Counted from the stretch's first letter, positions 12,701-24,547 are shown. The stretch is 64,000 nt of DNA from Endomychus coccineus (GCA_958510875.1 OY294068.1:196440315-196504314), one strand, 5' to 3'. A program made the numbers and translations. The notes: generated by a model from the letters alone, not told the origin.

Positions 12701-15700
12701 ACGGTACGTCCACGGTGTGCGACTGACGTTGCACAACCCATTGGGCCTTCGCGTACACTTTCAGTTCGATCTGCGTATCGTCGCAGATCTTCTCTTTGGG
12801 CACGTGAGAAGACGATTGCGGTTCGAGATCGTACTGCACCAGACTGCCGTGACAAGATATCGTGAACAGAGATTCTACCGGTTTCACGGGTTTATTTAGG
12901 GGCGTTTCTCGAGCTGGCGACAAACCGTCGATATAAGCGCGAGGAGCGGCGAAGCAGGCCGCTACACGCAGCGCTATGTTGTCTTCTGTAGCGGATGATA
13001 GGCGTTGGCGGCCTGGAAATTAGAAGTTCTTCAAAATTCATAATGAGACTACAACATAGAATTGAATTCTTATAATGAATTATTTTAATCTGAACAGTTT
13101 CATAAACAATCCATTTATTATTTACTAGCTGTTGTGCGCGGGCCACCCGTAGAAGAAACCGGCGGCGCAGCCGCCGTGATGTCATTCCCCGTCTTTCAAT
13201 ACTTACAGGGATATCTATCATATGGAATGGTCTGTCATTGTAACATTACGTTACTATGTCTAATAATTGCTGGAATAATCTTAATAACAGTTTCCGCTCG
13301 GAATTTCAGATGATTAAACTTGAAATGAGACTATGACTGACATCTATCGTTCAATAGAAAATCGATTATTTAATCTTGCGCGAAAACTCGTGCGAGGTCG
13401 CGCGACAAGCGATGAGAGGGTTGACGAGAAAACGGAAATTGAAATCTGGCATCTTGATTAGTGGAACTGCGCTGGGCGAGTTGTTTTCAAATCGTTCTTC
13501 TTTTCCGACATTAAATTGCTTTATTGAAAGATTATTGTCGACAGTGAACACGTAATTTGATGTATAATTGTATCTAAACCTAGTTGTAGATATGATCTGA
13601 TCACAAATCATTTACTATATTCTTTGTCTTACCTTTATACAGAATCTAATTTGTCAAGTTAGAAGTCAGAATGGTTTCTGTCATTCTCTAAGGCTTGTTT
13701 AACCTAGCAATTATCCTAGTGGTTGCGTGGTATTCCGAATCTCCTTTCTTTTACCCTCCTCATATAAATTTGTAATGGTTATGTCTTTTTAGACTGGTCT
13801 TGGTGAGATAACGGAATAATTATTGCTCTGGGTGAATTTAGATAAAGCCGAAATTCTCATTTACTGCTTTATGAGATCACCGGGTAAATCATCTGACATT
13901 GCTTGAACGGATTATTCATTTAGAATCTACGAGCACAATTTCAGTATACTATACCCCGTAAACTATTATCCAATTGTTCTCTTGCAATTTTCTAAGACAA
14001 CCTTTTATTTTATATATTTTGTAGTTTAAATTGTCATAGCTTCAATAAGTATCCAAATATTCTCTTTCAGATTTTAAAATTGTATTTTACTTGTTCTCTT
14101 CGAGATTTCAATACTTTTTGGGAAGATAGCATAATCAGTTGTGGAATTATATTGATTATTCTTGCCGATTTAGTTACTTGTCTTTCGAGCTTGTGGCCAA
14201 GGTATTTGTTGTATCCCGAAGAGATTCGTCAATTAACAATATTCTATTTTTTTACGTCATGTGTATGTTATGCGTGCATAACATGAATGTCCATGCCGGC
14301 ACGTAGGCCAACCTTCGCCGAACTATTAGAAGAGGAACAAGTTACAATAAGTCATATATAGTCGGTAGTTATAGTCATAAGTAAGTCAGCTATCTGCGAT
14401 AGATATAAGTTATTAGTGTTAGTTCAATGTAGTGGATAGTAAACCAATACATCACATTTCGTAACGTAGTGTTTTAATACCTGTGCCCCAAAAGAACCAC
14501 GGACCAGCTTATGGCAAACCGTTCCCTGTCATTAAGAGCTGATCCCCACATATTGCTCGTATTGTCTGTATTACAGAATTTGAACAATCGAGACGTCTCC
14601 ATCCTTTATCCCGTGCCGTGTTGTAGAGAAAAATTCCTGGCAGAGCACTTTTTCCAACCCCATCCAAGTTTAATGGACGGTAAAATTTTTCTCAGTTGAA
14701 ATAACCAATTGTTTATGTTCTCTAACTAATTTTGGTTCCATCTACAATCTAATTTCTTAAATTTGAACCTTTGGTTCAAAAATTAATTCTTTTTTGAAAT
14801 TAGTAATTTCAATTTAAGTAACCAAATTATCAATAATTCTAGTTTGTTTCAATTTCAATTTTTCAGGATTGAACTTTGTTAATTTTTAAATTAAGTCTTA
14901 TTAATCAAAGTAATTATTTATTTATCTGATATAACAATCAACATTTATCCACCTTTTTGACCGGAAATTCCTGATTGAGGATTGTATCTTGACCTTTTTT
15001 TGCTAAAGCAGTTGGCGCTCAGGGTAATACGATCAATCAAGAATCTAAGGACACGTATCACTACGAGCCCTGAGTGTATAATATCCTAGTGAGCTAGTTG
15101 GGAACATTAAACACAAAAGGTCACTTCAAAACCTTACATCATGTAAACTTTACCTGTTTTGTTGATGGGTTGTGTTGTCTGTCATAGCATAGCAAGTCTG
15201 TACTGTGATAATGATACTATGATAATCACGTACAATGTAAATTATACGTGATTATATTAGTAGTCACAAACGTCAAAATATATCGAATCTCTTCTACTCC
15301 GTTTGGAATTAAGTTTCAAAAAATCCGTTCTTAGTGAGTGCCTTTGTCGTATAAGGAACATATCTGCCAAGTTTCAAGTCGATCCGCTTAATAGCATCGG
15401 AGATTTCGTGTTGAGTCAGTTAGTCGGCAAGCGATAACCAAGAAACTATTCTATGATTTACAAAACTAAATGACTATGATTTTTCTATGAATTAGCTGTT
15501 CTATGGTTGACATTTCATTTATACTACCGACCAATCAATTTTAATTTAAGATAACTCTAAGGAATTTAATTTTAAAACTGTCAATGTCAGAAATATAGCA
15601 ATGTCAGATAATACATAACATTTGAGGTTGAATTAAGTAGACAATAGAAAGTGGTAATTCAAAATATCTGAATTTGTTTTTTTTTTAATTAGGTTATTAT

Positions 15701-18529
15701 ACAGTTTTGAAAGATTAGAATCAAGTTTATCATCAACACAATTGTTGTTCTTAATTTGGATACTTTCTAATACGTGATGTTATTGCGCTTTAATATCTAC
15801 CACTAAAATTAAACAAAAAGTTTACTTCACAAAAAACGTTTCCAAGCACTTGTTTGAATAAAAATCCAATACACATACCTGTAGTCGCCCGCGGTGTTGC
15901 ATTTCCCGAATTCTGCAGATAAATCGGCTGTCTGATTTGGGCTAGCGCGTGCACAATCGTCGGATGCGGAAACGGCCCGAATCTGGGATTCTGGAAGGGC
16001 AGATGGGTGTGCGCCGGCGTCTCCAACACCGATACGGGACTGTTGGACCTGCCCTGTTCTCCCGTCAAACCGGCCGATCGGTGAAACCTCGACATGCGGT
16101 TGACCACGTGCTGCGTTGTGTGCGTCCTGACGCCCACATTTCCACCGTAAGGCGTAACCGGAAATACGTGCGTGGTGCCTCTTAGCGTCGACACGGAGGC
16201 CCAGCGGGAATCCGACGAGAAGCACATGTCCTGGACTTTGGCCGTCGTGTCGCCTCTGTGCAAGATGTACAGATGGTGGACGGCGGCGAGAGAGGGACCG
16301 GTGGGGTGGGGGAAGATACGAAACAGGTGAAAATCGTGTCCCCGCTTATCCGCCGTCAGCAGTAACATGCCGCTCGGATCGAAGGACATGCAGACTATGG
16401 CTTCCGTGTGAGCCATGAAATGCGCGACTATCGCTTCCGGTTGAATTGTTTTCTCTACGCTATCTATAAAAGTACTCTGCAAAAGAAATGTTTTAATTAC
16501 ACAAAGACAGAGCCACTTTTACAAAAAAACATGAAAAGGGATATTTTGCGTAATTGAGTTGTTAGTTGGCCATTTTCACCCCCAATGGGTGGGGTTGGGG
16601 TTCCCAAGAGGTTTTAAGGTGTATGAATGATCCTGAGAACCTCCTGAAGCTTTTTGTTACTGTCAGGTTCCGGTTTTATTAATAGTAGTAGATTCACTTA
16701 ATTAGTTGAAAATAAATTGATTTGAAACACACTGTACATTGTTAAGAGGATCCTGTTAAAAAAACGCTAAGTTTTGCATCTCTTGAATTATTACAACAAT
16801 TTAGAAAATGTTAAATTTCAAAAGATTATAATAGTGTGCATATGAACTCCGAACTATTCGCCAAAAGAAGTGAGATTTTTCAAAAACAGACAATAATTAT
16901 TTGAAAACTTAGAACTTGAAGAAGAATTAAATGTTAATTTTTCAAAATTTCATTTCGGCTTTGCAAACCTACTTTTGGCATACCTTGGAAAACAAATTAG
17001 CAAAAAAAATTAATTTCGACTTTGTTTATTGTTTGCAATTGCGTATATTTTTTTTAGTAGAGGGTAACCCCCAGGTCGACATTGTCTCCCAGTCCGGTCC
17101 TGATCAAGATCATATCAACATACTTGAAAGTATATTTTATTCATGAGGTCAACGAATTGATCATTTATCCAAAGTAAATATAAATTCCATGTTCGCTCTT
17201 GTGTTGATCTAGTTTACAATAATTGGAATGTGTCTAAAGAGAAATCATTTTCAACTTACTTCTATATCTAAAATTGTTACTATGCCTTTTTGCACTACGT
17301 CCGTCACTCCGCCAGCTTGTGGACTGCCTGGAGAAGTTCCCGGTTTACCGTGAGGACTTCCCGTTAAACTGCTAGCCACCGTCTCGCTCAGTTCCCTAAG
17401 CCCCCGGCCCAGGGATTTAGCTGCGTGTAAAACGGTCGCCGTGTAACTCTGCAAATTGTTGTTAGGTCAAAAATCGGTCAAGTTCGCTTTTCGTTTCAAA
17501 ATTACCTGAACACCTTCGCTGTCGTTACCGCCGCTGCTTCTCCTGGATAGGTTCAGTTTCTTCTCGGCATAGGCCATCCATCGCTGGCCCAGTACTATGG
17601 GATTGGGTTGGATGCCGGGACTGAGATAGCAGGTGGTCACGGTACATCTGTCTTCCAAGGTGAAAGCGTCGAAGACGGCGATCCTTTCCAGGAACGACAC
17701 CACCACGGAATGCCTGTTGGCGAACACGTTCAATATGGGATTTTTAAACTTGATCAACTTCACCTACAATGGAGAATATAGAAACCTGTATTATGACGTT
17801 TTACAAATCAATCGCCAGTTACAAATTTGATCTTAAATCGAAACGCCATTTCTTCTTTTTATGGTTTTATATGAGAGGAACGCAATTACCCATTTTAAAT
17901 TACAATATTATTGATTTACCTGTTCACCAGTTTTTATTGACAAGAAACTGAGTGCACAATATTGTGGTCCTGGTGAGGCACTATCACATAATGCCAACAA
18001 TGGCCTTTTGTCTAGAAAGAAATCTCCTGAAACTGTACTTCCCACTTTGTATGGCGTCGGCAAAATCTTCAGCACTTTACAAGAACCATGACGCCATGAT
18101 ATTATCTCCGAAGCCTCACCATTAGCGGGAACGCACCAAACCTATCAAAAATATACATTATATTGCATTATATTTGATCATAAATAACTTGTTGATGTTG
18201 GAAGTTATTTTTGATTTGATCCATTTTGTATTCACCTGTATTCCTGTGGTATAACCAAGAACTAATATCAGAGGCGGCGGTATGATTTTCTCGCAATCGT
18301 AGTTTGGGGCAAAAGTAGATTCATCACATTCCAAATGTTCGAAATGTGCCCATTGGATTTGGTCTTTCAAGTCAAAAGGAACATTGTAAGAATTAGGAAC
18401 TACTTCATGTATGAATCCTGCCACACTGTCCAATATTGTAGGGTCGGTAACTTGCTGTGGAACCACTGTGGGGCCCCCTCCTGACTGTCTTAATTGAGAT
18501 CGCGGACATTTTGGTGATTCTGCTGACAT
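3624..18529 (-). CDS. BCAS3: BCAS3 / rudhira homologue (two alternative C-termini)
   Basis: BCAS3 is a WD-repeat/beta-propeller protein linked in animals to the cytoskeleton, cell migration and phagophore binding. Exons: 18236-18529 (start ATG 18527-18529), 17920-18141, 17506-17763, 17260-17448, 15879-16476, 12514-13012, 11920-12158, then either 7220-8598 or 3624-3769. All junctions are GT-AG and the phases agree. Landmarks shared with recalled human BCAS3 are PPPLILVLGYTTGIQ, QRWMAYAEKKLN, SYTATV, GHDFHLF, STLRGTTHVFPV, RTHTTQHVVNRMSRF, VEIVTHAGPHRRLWMGPQF and LADAMLESP. The proximal ending gives about 1225 residues and the distal one about 814; human BCAS3 is about 930. Exons 1-2 have A/T-ending codons and exons 3-8 markedly G/C-rich codons. 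Identification is very secure; use of the two endings is inferred. Confidence 0.93.
5163..5207 (+). ncRNA. Hammerhead-ribozyme-like motif, mutated copy
   Basis: Order seen: stem I 5' strand GUCUU, core CUGAUGA (5170-5176), one unpaired U, stem II GGUC/GACC closed by a GUGA (GNRA) tetraloop, GAAA (5190-5193), a short stem III, UUA as the cleavage triplet, then AAGAC (5202-5206) pairing back to GUCUU. Compared with the copy at 25945 one base in stem III is changed, so its second pair is C-U; activity is doubtful. The next 38 bases (GTGTTAATGTGACC and onward) are nearly the same as at 25998-26040, so both belong to one repeat family. It is antisense to BCAS3. Confidence 0.55.
5391..5790. mobile_element. 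CCGGGATATC-type MITE, short (internally deleted) form
   Basis: Terminal inverted repeats of about 80 bp start ACCGGGATATCAAAAATT and are flanked by TA. The ends match the 1011-bp element at 45686-46696 closely, while the central 550 bp of that copy are missing. No transposase is encoded. TA flanks suggest a Tc1/mariner-mobilised non-autonomous family. Confidence 0.75.
5971..6037 (+). repeat. Leader-like 67-bp repeat, copy 1
   Basis: The sequence from CCCCAAAAGAACCAC to GAGCTGATCCCCACAT recurs at 14484-14551 with a few changes. Both are preceded by AGTGTTTnAAT-type sequence, and this could be the start of a retroelement transcript. No complete LTR or ORF was found at either place. Confidence 0.45.
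6040..6330 (+). pseudogene. DNA-transposase-like fragment (P-type suspected)
   Basis: The frame encodes LNLRALYPTNLERQNVKSAL and then KVFNEYVLQALL, and a following piece reads VAIAHILQQKLKFE. The pattern of a Pro-Asn-x-x-x-x-Gln-x-Val block followed by a Phe-Asn-x-x-Val helix resembles the central region of P-element-like transposases from memory. It has no start, no catalytic core and a stop after 70 residues. It could be the decayed partner of the THAP-only elements here, but that is inference. Confidence 0.35.
6490..7075 (+). pseudogene. Non-LTR retrotransposon C-terminal remnant (RNase H + zinc finger)
   Basis: VPGNNGMEMNEKTDELAKKG matches the end of a retroelement RNase H domain (usually VPGHxGxxGNExADxLA). 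It is followed by FLGSEP. A 113-bp segment holding this piece is tandemly duplicated (about 6522-6634 and 6635-6750). Further on, CRFCEE and FLKAIGLEE resemble the CCHC-like tail. Frameshifts and stops show that it is dead. Confidence 0.65.
7220..8598 (-). CDS. BCAS3: BCAS3 proximal long terminal exon (459 codons)
   Basis: This long open exon begins after a TTTTTCTGTCCAG acceptor, takes the phase-1 G from the exon ending at 11920 and ends at the stop at 7220-7222. It is acidic and Ser/Lys-rich, with no domain I recognise. It has repeated Trp-Pro/Gly-Trp-Pro-like patches (QPGWPVKTRKP, TGEWPVKKYSWNAW) and a lysine/arginine-rich last 12 residues resembling a nuclear localisation signal. The reading frame is open for a further 40 codons upstream of the acceptor, into the intron; I treat that as accidental because the acceptor and phase are good. 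Codons are G/C-rich like BCAS3 exons 3-7. Confidence 0.75.
8831..9717. mobile_element. TACAGGATGGGC-type inverted-repeat element
   Basis: The ends TACAGGATGGGCAAATTT (8831) and AAATTTGCCCATCCTGTA (to 9717) are inverted copies with TA at the outer edges. Internal blocks are also inverted, for example AATTATGGCATAAA near 8967 against TTTATGCCATAACT near 9447. No ORF of substance is present. This fits a long-inverted-repeat non-autonomous Tc1/mariner-like element. Confidence 0.7.
10985..11330. repeat. Tandem repeat, about 180-bp unit, about two copies
   Basis: The block GGGGTTTTCGnGnTCGCTG followed by ATCACGATTCCGAAGTTAG occurs at about 11081 and 11227, each time followed by TTTACCATTTTC and an AAATTnGCCAAT box. 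The duplication explains the repeated peptide in the minus-strand open frame here, which is not a gene. Confidence 0.75.
12250..12430. repeat. Inverted repeat filling BCAS3 intron 6
   Basis: The arms (about 12250-12317 and 12361-12430) share TACTGTTAAGTACTGA and its complement and continue outward through a GGGTGATT block. The roughly 45-base loop carries a hammerhead-like core on the minus strand. The arm sequence recurs at 32027-32050 and 57945-57985, so this is a repeat family rather than a BCAS3 feature. Confidence 0.7.
12309..12357 (-). ncRNA. Hammerhead-ribozyme-like motif in BCAS3 intron 6 (sense)
   Basis: On the minus strand: stem I 5' strand GUUUACU, core CUGAUGA (12349-12343), an extra U, stem II GACUAU/GUAGCU with one mismatch and a G-U pair, GAAA, G-UUU-C stem-loop III, the cleavage triplet CUC, then AGUA...AAC pairing back to stem I with a small bulge. 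The layout is a type I hammerhead with a 2-bp stem III, as reported for Penelope-like elements. Because BCAS3 is on the minus strand, the motif would be transcribed in sense within the intron. Folding was done by eye. Confidence 0.55.
13013..15878. other. BCAS3 intron 5
   Basis: The intron contains a second copy of the leader-like repeat (14484-14551). Near 13128-13175 it has an AGCTGTTGTGCGCGGGCCAC stretch like the widespread insect AGCTGTTGCCCGCGGG repeat end, and near 15366-15425 an AAGTTTCAAGTCGATCCGC stretch like the 3' end of RTE-type retroelements. Nothing else is recognised. Confidence 0.45.
14484..14551 (+). repeat. Leader-like repeat, copy 2
   Basis: This is the partner of 5971-6037. 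Upstream (about 14350-14470) is a tract of short AGTTAT/AGTGTTAGTT-like words that may be a retroelement leader or LTR edge, but no second LTR was found. Confidence 0.4.
16477..17259. other. BCAS3 intron 4
   Basis: I saw no exon, repeat family or RNA gene here. There is a short CCCC-rich patch near 16578-16605 and otherwise AT-rich sequence. Confidence 0.5.
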
Positions 18530-20373
18530 TTCTCTAAAAATTCTGAAATAACAAATATAAACACTGGAGGCTTATGGAAAAAAATGGATTGGGGAGAACA
18601 AAAAATTATTGCTATTTATTCAAAATAATATGAAATATTTTGTATTCATTTTTTCATATAAATTTCAAAATAATTATTTAATCAAATTTTTAGTTATATC
18701 AACGTAATAATGTCATAAACCTGACTGTCAATTATATATTTATTAAGTAATACTTCGGAAATATTTTAGGAAATACTTTGTTGATTAAAAATTGAGTGAA
18801 AACATTTTTTAAATTATCTTCATTGGCATTTTATATATTTAATAGACTAACTTAATTCAAATAAACTGTTTAGAGGTCGCTATTAAAATTGAAAATGTTA
18901 AATAGTTAGATTGATTCCTATGAATAAAATCCATAAACTATAGATCTACTATATATGTGATTAATAATATTTATTGCATTTCAAAAAAGGGAATTGTTTC
19001 TGAACCATTTTATTTAGAGGCAGCCTAATCATTTGATAATAGTATTTTGAACAACTATCAAGTCAGTTATTGCTAAATTGCATATTTTTTTTAAAAAACT
19101 TAGCATACCAGGTGAACATATTATAATTACCAATAAGTTTTCAGAATATATTTATAACTTCTTAATTATATCACATATAACAGCCAAATTTATGAAGCCC
19201 ACTTCTGATAGAACAAAATTTACCCTAATATATTTTCAGTCAAGTATGATTTATACTGTTATTAAAAATAATTAATTCTAGCTATATTACAATGAACCAA
19301 AAAGAATAATACATATATAATTACAATAAAACGCAAAAGACTAGTTGAACTAATTTATTCATAGTATATTTATGGGTAGTAGTTAATTGATGAATAAATA
19401 GATAATATATCTTATGGCAATTATGACACATAATAATTGTGAAAAAACATGTATTAAAAATCGAGGTGAATAAAAATTTGCGCTCACCGTTATAGCTACC
19501 TACCTTTAAATATTATATATTAGCTTGTAAAATGCTGATCAGTCGTCATACTAAATTAGAATTAAATAAAATAACCGTTAACGTATTTTGAAATTTCTTT
19601 CAATTCCCTCACCTTTTTATGAGGATTGAAAGTGTATTCAATAACAGCTGCACCTATACACAAAAGCGATAAGAAAACATATGGGACAGCTACAAACAAA
19701 AAATCGTATGATTTCCCAAAACAACCATTGTTTTGTTTTTGTGATGCAATAAATTGTACATTTCAAAACAAAGGGTGTGGGTTCAGCACAACAAAGAACT
19801 CCGGGATATGCAATGATTTAACTTATTGACAACTCAATATTTTCGAGCCACAAATCAGAACTGATAATTTGAGCATTGAACGAATTAATTCAATTGGACT
19901 TGCCTTGTTTTCCAAACTAATAATCATTTTCAGTTCACAACTGCGCCATTTCAGATTCACTACTATCCAAACAAATTGTGACGTCATTCACTTTGAAGCA
20001 AAAACTTTACACTTATCATTAAAATAATATCTACATATATGAAATTCTAATAATGCAGCTGTTCGAGTTCCTGAATTATATAGTTTTACGGTAATTTCGA
20101 TGAATTTTAAATCTATACAAAGAGATATTATCAAATGTCACTTTACTGTCAGACAGAATGCTAAACACAAATCAGCTGGTCGAATAAACACTCAGCTGTC
20201 AAATCAGAAGTGCCAATTTAAATAAATAAATAATATTGAACAATTATGAACATCGAAATCAGAACAGCGATAAAATAGATAAGTGGGTAAAGATATGAAA
20301 AAAAAATACAAATAACATCACCGTTTTATGCTACTAACACTACTAACTACTAATACGTTATGATTCCTCTATC
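18530..20373. other. Divergent spacer between BCAS3 and iduronate-2-sulfatase
   Basis: Both flanking genes start here and read outward, so the 1.8 kb holds both promoters. The sequence is extremely AT-rich. Short open frames (for example 19078-19275 and 19626-19829) lack splice context and similarity, and I regard them as chance. I could not place core promoter elements with confidence. Confidence 0.55.
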
Positions 20374-22347
20374 ATGCACAGCGTAATTATTTTGATTCTA
20401 TTGGTTAGGACCGTCCAGTTGTTGAAACCGAATGTTTTGTTCATAATTATCGATGATTTGAACACAAATATTGGATCTTATGGATATAAAAACGGGCATA
20501 CACCCAATATAGATAAGCTGGCTTCTAACAGTTTTCTGTTCAGAAATGCATTTGCACAGGTAACTTGATACAAAGTTTTACTCTATAGGGTAGAATTATT
20601 CGAACCTACTTAGCAATAGAGTTTACTCATATTCTAGCAAGCTTTATGTGGGCCTAGTAGAAATTCACTCTTGACAAGTAGAAGACCAGACAGCTTACAT
20701 CTATATGATGTGAACAGCTATTGGAGATCTACTGTCGGTAATTTTACCACATTACCAGAACATTTCAAAAATAGTGGCTTTTTTACTCATTCGATTGGCA
20801 AAGTGTTCCACCCAGGCATTACTTCGAATAATTCAGATGACATGCCTTACAGCTGGTCAGAAAAGCCATTTCATGCAAATACACAGAAATATAAGGATGC
20901 CAAAGTATGTGCCAAAGCCAATGGGCAAATGGCAAGAAATCTTTTATGTCCTGTGATCGTGAATTTACAACCTGGAGATACATTGCCCGACATTGAATCC
21001 ACCAATGAGGCATTGAATTTTATCAGATTTAGCAAAAATGTGACCAATAATAAACCTTTCTTGTTAGCTGTTGGATTTCACAAGCCTCACATACCTCTCA
21101 AGTTTCCAGTTGAATATTTGAGTGAGTATAATGAATTTTGAAAAAATTCATGCTTATCTTGAATTCCAATTTGTGAGTAATTCATTCATTAATAAAACTT
21201 AATTCTACATTGCTTGAAACTATGTTTCAAAACCATTAATATTGTACCAGTAGACAAAATATACCTCTGATATTAATTTTTATTAAAAATTACAATGTGT
21301 ATGTAATGATTATTCTAGACTATCATCCTGTAGATGAAGTTATTCTACCTACAAACAGGTGGAGACCTGCATTATTGCCTACAGTATCCTGGAACCCATG
21401 GAGTGATATCAGAAGAAGGGACGATGTTAAGCTATTGAACTTGACTTTTCCTTTTGGGGTAATGCCAGATAATTATATTAAACAATTAATTCGTCATTAT
21501 AACGCAGCTGTTAGTTATATTGATGATTTAATTGGATTAATATTGAAAGAATTGGATAAAAACACAATTGTGGTTCTTACTTCAGATCATGGTAATTTTT
21601 TTTGGTTAAACTGTTATTAATTATTGATATATTCGATTACCAGGATATAAACATATAGTTTAATTATTATTATTGCATATGGAACATTTATAAAGTTCTT
21701 CAACAGGTTGGTCTTTAGGGGAACACGGTGAATTTGCCAAGTACAGTAATTTTGACATTGCCACAAGAGTGCCCTTATTGATTCATGTTCCTAGACTGAA
21801 TAATGGTCAAGTAATTGTTAAAGGTCTTGTTGAACTTGTAGATTTATTTCCTACATTGGTAGATCTTACACAAGTTAGCAAAAGTATACCAACATGTGAC
21901 TCCAAAGGGAGGAACAAGAAACTCTGCACAGAAGGAAAGAGTTTAGTCCCTTTGATGACATTCAAAACCAAAAGGGTAATATTCACTTCCTTTTCGTTCG
22001 CATATCTTTATCGATGTCTTTCACAGGCAAGATTGGGCAAAAGTGCCGTTTTCTCTCAGTATCCCAGACCTAGTATCTTCCCTCAGGAAAACAGCGATCA
22101 GCCGGAACTTCGAGACATCAAAATTATGGGCTATTCAATGCGCACAAAAAGATATAGATATACTGAGTGGGTGCAATTTAATACCAGCAGTTTTAAGCCC
22201 AACTGGAAGCTGAAATATGGTTCCGAATTATACGATTATTCTATAGATCCTGATGAAAATATGAACCTCTCCTCTAAACTGGAATTATTCTACATTATTA
22301 AAATGTTAAGTAAACAATTGAGACAAGGTTGGAGATACATTTATTAG
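20374..22347 (+). CDS. Ids: Iduronate-2-sulfatase
   Basis: Lysosomal hydrolase that removes the 2-O-sulfate of iduronate in dermatan and heparan sulfate. Exons: 20374-20559, 20638-21121, 21319-21591, 21707-21975, 22027-22347; GT-AG and phase-consistent; 510 residues (human about 550). Residues 1-17 form a hydrophobic signal peptide. The metal site IIIDDLN has D27/D28. The catalytic motif CGPSR (residues 66-70) is the formylglycine-forming CxPSR of sulfatases, inside [18 protein letters not shown]. Further landmarks are SVGKVFHPG-like [42 protein letters not shown] (D313, H314) and SQYPRPS then [11 protein letters not shown]. Every key residue is intact, so the gene looks functional. The last intron is only 51 nt, in frame and free of stops. 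Confidence 0.96.
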
Positions 22348-22354
22348 AAGTTTG

Positions 22355-22360
22355 AATAAA
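22355..22360 (+). other. Probable polyadenylation signal of iduronate-2-sulfatase
   Basis: AATAAA lies 8 bases after the stop codon, implying a very short 3'-untranslated region. It is followed by a T-rich tract. Confidence 0.6.
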
Positions 22361-23275
22361 AGCTTTTGGAATATTGTTTTTTTTTTATTTCTAGTCGATC
22401 GATTATTAATGTCACAAGTTTGCAACGTTACCGACCTACTTGTTAAAAAGATCATAATACGTTACGCTATCTATGATTAGATGTCCCAACTAAGGAATCG
22501 AGCAATGTACCACATTGACAGATTTCTCGAACTCTACAAAAGTTAAATTTTGGTCTTTTTACCACGTTATAGGTCGGTTACGGTTATCTTTAGTAGAGGT
22601 CGTTATGAAACTTTGCATACATTGTTACTATTGACAAATTTTGAGGTTAAAACAATAAATATCTCTGGTAGGTATGTAGAATGTTTTTTGTACTAAAATT
22701 AAGAATTTATTTATTTTCTTGGATTTATGACCAAAATTCAAAAGAACCTTAACACTCGAGTCTATTTTTTCATAGGTTATAAGGGGTCATTGAATGTTAT
22801 TTGCAAATCATTGTAAAGAAATGTTATCCCAAGCCAATTGAATATCATAGAAACTTCTATTTGTTATTATGTAATCAATTTAAAGCATAGGTACAGAATG
22901 TGACAGGGTTGACACTAACCTAGCCACATCATCAAAAAATAAAATTCTGTCAAATTATGATACTCATTATTTAATACGGTTGGGTTGTGTTTACAGTCCA
23001 TCCTCATGATATACAAACAAACAATGACATACATTAAATTGTATTGGCTGGTCCAGGATTAAAGAATGTTATTATTGATACAATTGCAACATCAAAAAGG
23101 TGAAAAATTTTAAAAACAACGAATATTTTTAATACATTTTCAAGAATATGTACAAAACAAACATCTTATAAAAAACATCACATCTGATTAGCTTCTCATC
23201 TTCACTGTTCTGCACACAATATATACCACCTCACCAACTATACCTAACATATTACACAGTGAGATAAATCACACC
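22361..23275. other. Convergent spacer between Ids and VMA21
   Basis: This is the 3' ends of two converging genes. The part nearest 23276 is probably VMA21 3'-untranslated sequence. No repeat family or further exon was recognised. Confidence 0.5.
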
Positions 23276-23584
23276 TTAATCAATTTTATCTACTGGTTTG
23301 CCTTTCTCTCCTTCAAAGTAGGCTTTGTATATGTATAGGCCTAATGCTAAATGCAAAACTATAACGGCAAATATCGCAGACCAGATATTACTCACAACTG
23401 TGTCTATTCCAAAAATTCCTGAAAATTAATAAAGAATTAATTATTTTCCACAATCTATATAATGCAAATTACCTTGGAAAAATAGAATCTTTGTTCCAAA
23501 AAATGTCGAAATCGGAGCTGTGAGTATCAGGGCTGTATAATACAACACACTTTTAAAAACGATCAATGTTTCTGCATCGGACAT
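23276..23584 (-). CDS. Vma21: V-ATPase assembly factor VMA21
   Basis: A small two-pass ER membrane chaperone that helps assemble the V0 sector of the vacuolar proton pump. Exons are 23473-23584 and 23276-23418 (phase 1 join), giving 84 residues; human VMA21 has 101. Residues about 10-33 (FKSVLYYTALILTAPISTFF) form the first membrane segment, with the family-typical small/Pro pattern followed by GTKILFFQG. A second segment is IWSAIFAVIVLHLALGLYIY, then a charged tail YFEGEKGKPVDKID. The start at 23582-23584 (MSDAETL) is preferred over an in-frame ATG 15 codons upstream, which would add a hydrophobic leader not seen in the family. Confidence 0.88.
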
Positions 23585-24547
23585 TATTACTATTATTGAG
23601 GAACAAAATAAATTAATTACAATTAACAAAATTTAATCTACTCATCTGTTAACTACTTAAATTTTGGATCTGCTTTATTGGATAAGGTTAGGAAAATTTT
23701 ACGCATAGGCATAGAATAATTTTTTCATTGTGACTAGGGTCCCGCAATTGTGAACAGACTACTTTCCGTAAAATGCTATAGAGAAGGTATTATATGGAAT
23801 ATTTTATTACATATAATGTAATTGATTCATACAACTCTGATCCCATTCCAGTATTAGTTTTCTCTTCATGTTAATTGGCGCTCTCTGTATCTCTTTCTAA
23901 TGTGCCCATATAGGCTTTACTGTTTTTGTCACAAACATATATTTATATTGTATGGTCACAAATTGGATTACCTATGAAAGTTTGCATGCTACAAGCCCAG
24001 TTTTACAGCTTTCAATACATTCTTATCCGAAGGTTTGCAACCGGCAACAAATTGGTTTATCTAAACCAATTTATAAACTACTAACCTACTTTAACTAAGG
24101 CACTATTTAAACAGCTTTCAAAACCGTCTTTTCCGAAGGGTTGTCCCTACGTTCAAAATTTTGAATTATTAATTAATTAAAATTCTTAACATTCCTCAGT
24201 TTCCCACATTCATGGGAAAAATCCGGAATATCTTCACACTTCGCATTATATATTATTGCCGTTCACAGAGAATCGACATATTGAGTTAGTATATTATGTT
24301 ATCAATCCCATTAATAAATATTTCCTAAAATATTATTTCTTGGGATGAGAATCTCTGTGCTCTATATGTCATTTTCTCATTTATTTGTCAACAAAAATCT
24401 GCTGGTTACTGTGAGAGTTCGAAAATATGTTTTCTCTTGGAGTTATAAATACAACATTGGGCCGCGTTTGAAGTGAATATCAATTGAAAGTAGTGTATAT
24501 TGGTACGTGGAAATTGGTATTCAATATTTTACAGTTATCTAATAATT
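23585..24547. other. Divergent promoter region, VMA21 / FGFR1OP2-SIKE gene
   Basis: The two genes start about 1 kb apart and read outward. The spacer is AT-rich with no repeat family identified. TATAAATA at about 24445 precedes the plus-strand gene and is a possible core element, but I cannot fix a transcription start. Confidence 0.4.

Noticed and set aside
19626..19829. Small Cys-containing open frame in the BCAS3/Ids spacer
   Set aside because: It has no signal peptide or splice context, the sequence is low-complexity AT-rich, and I recognise no similarity.
20819..21013. Antisense frame in iduronate-2-sulfatase exon 2
   Set aside because: It is fully covered by a well-conserved coding exon on the other strand.
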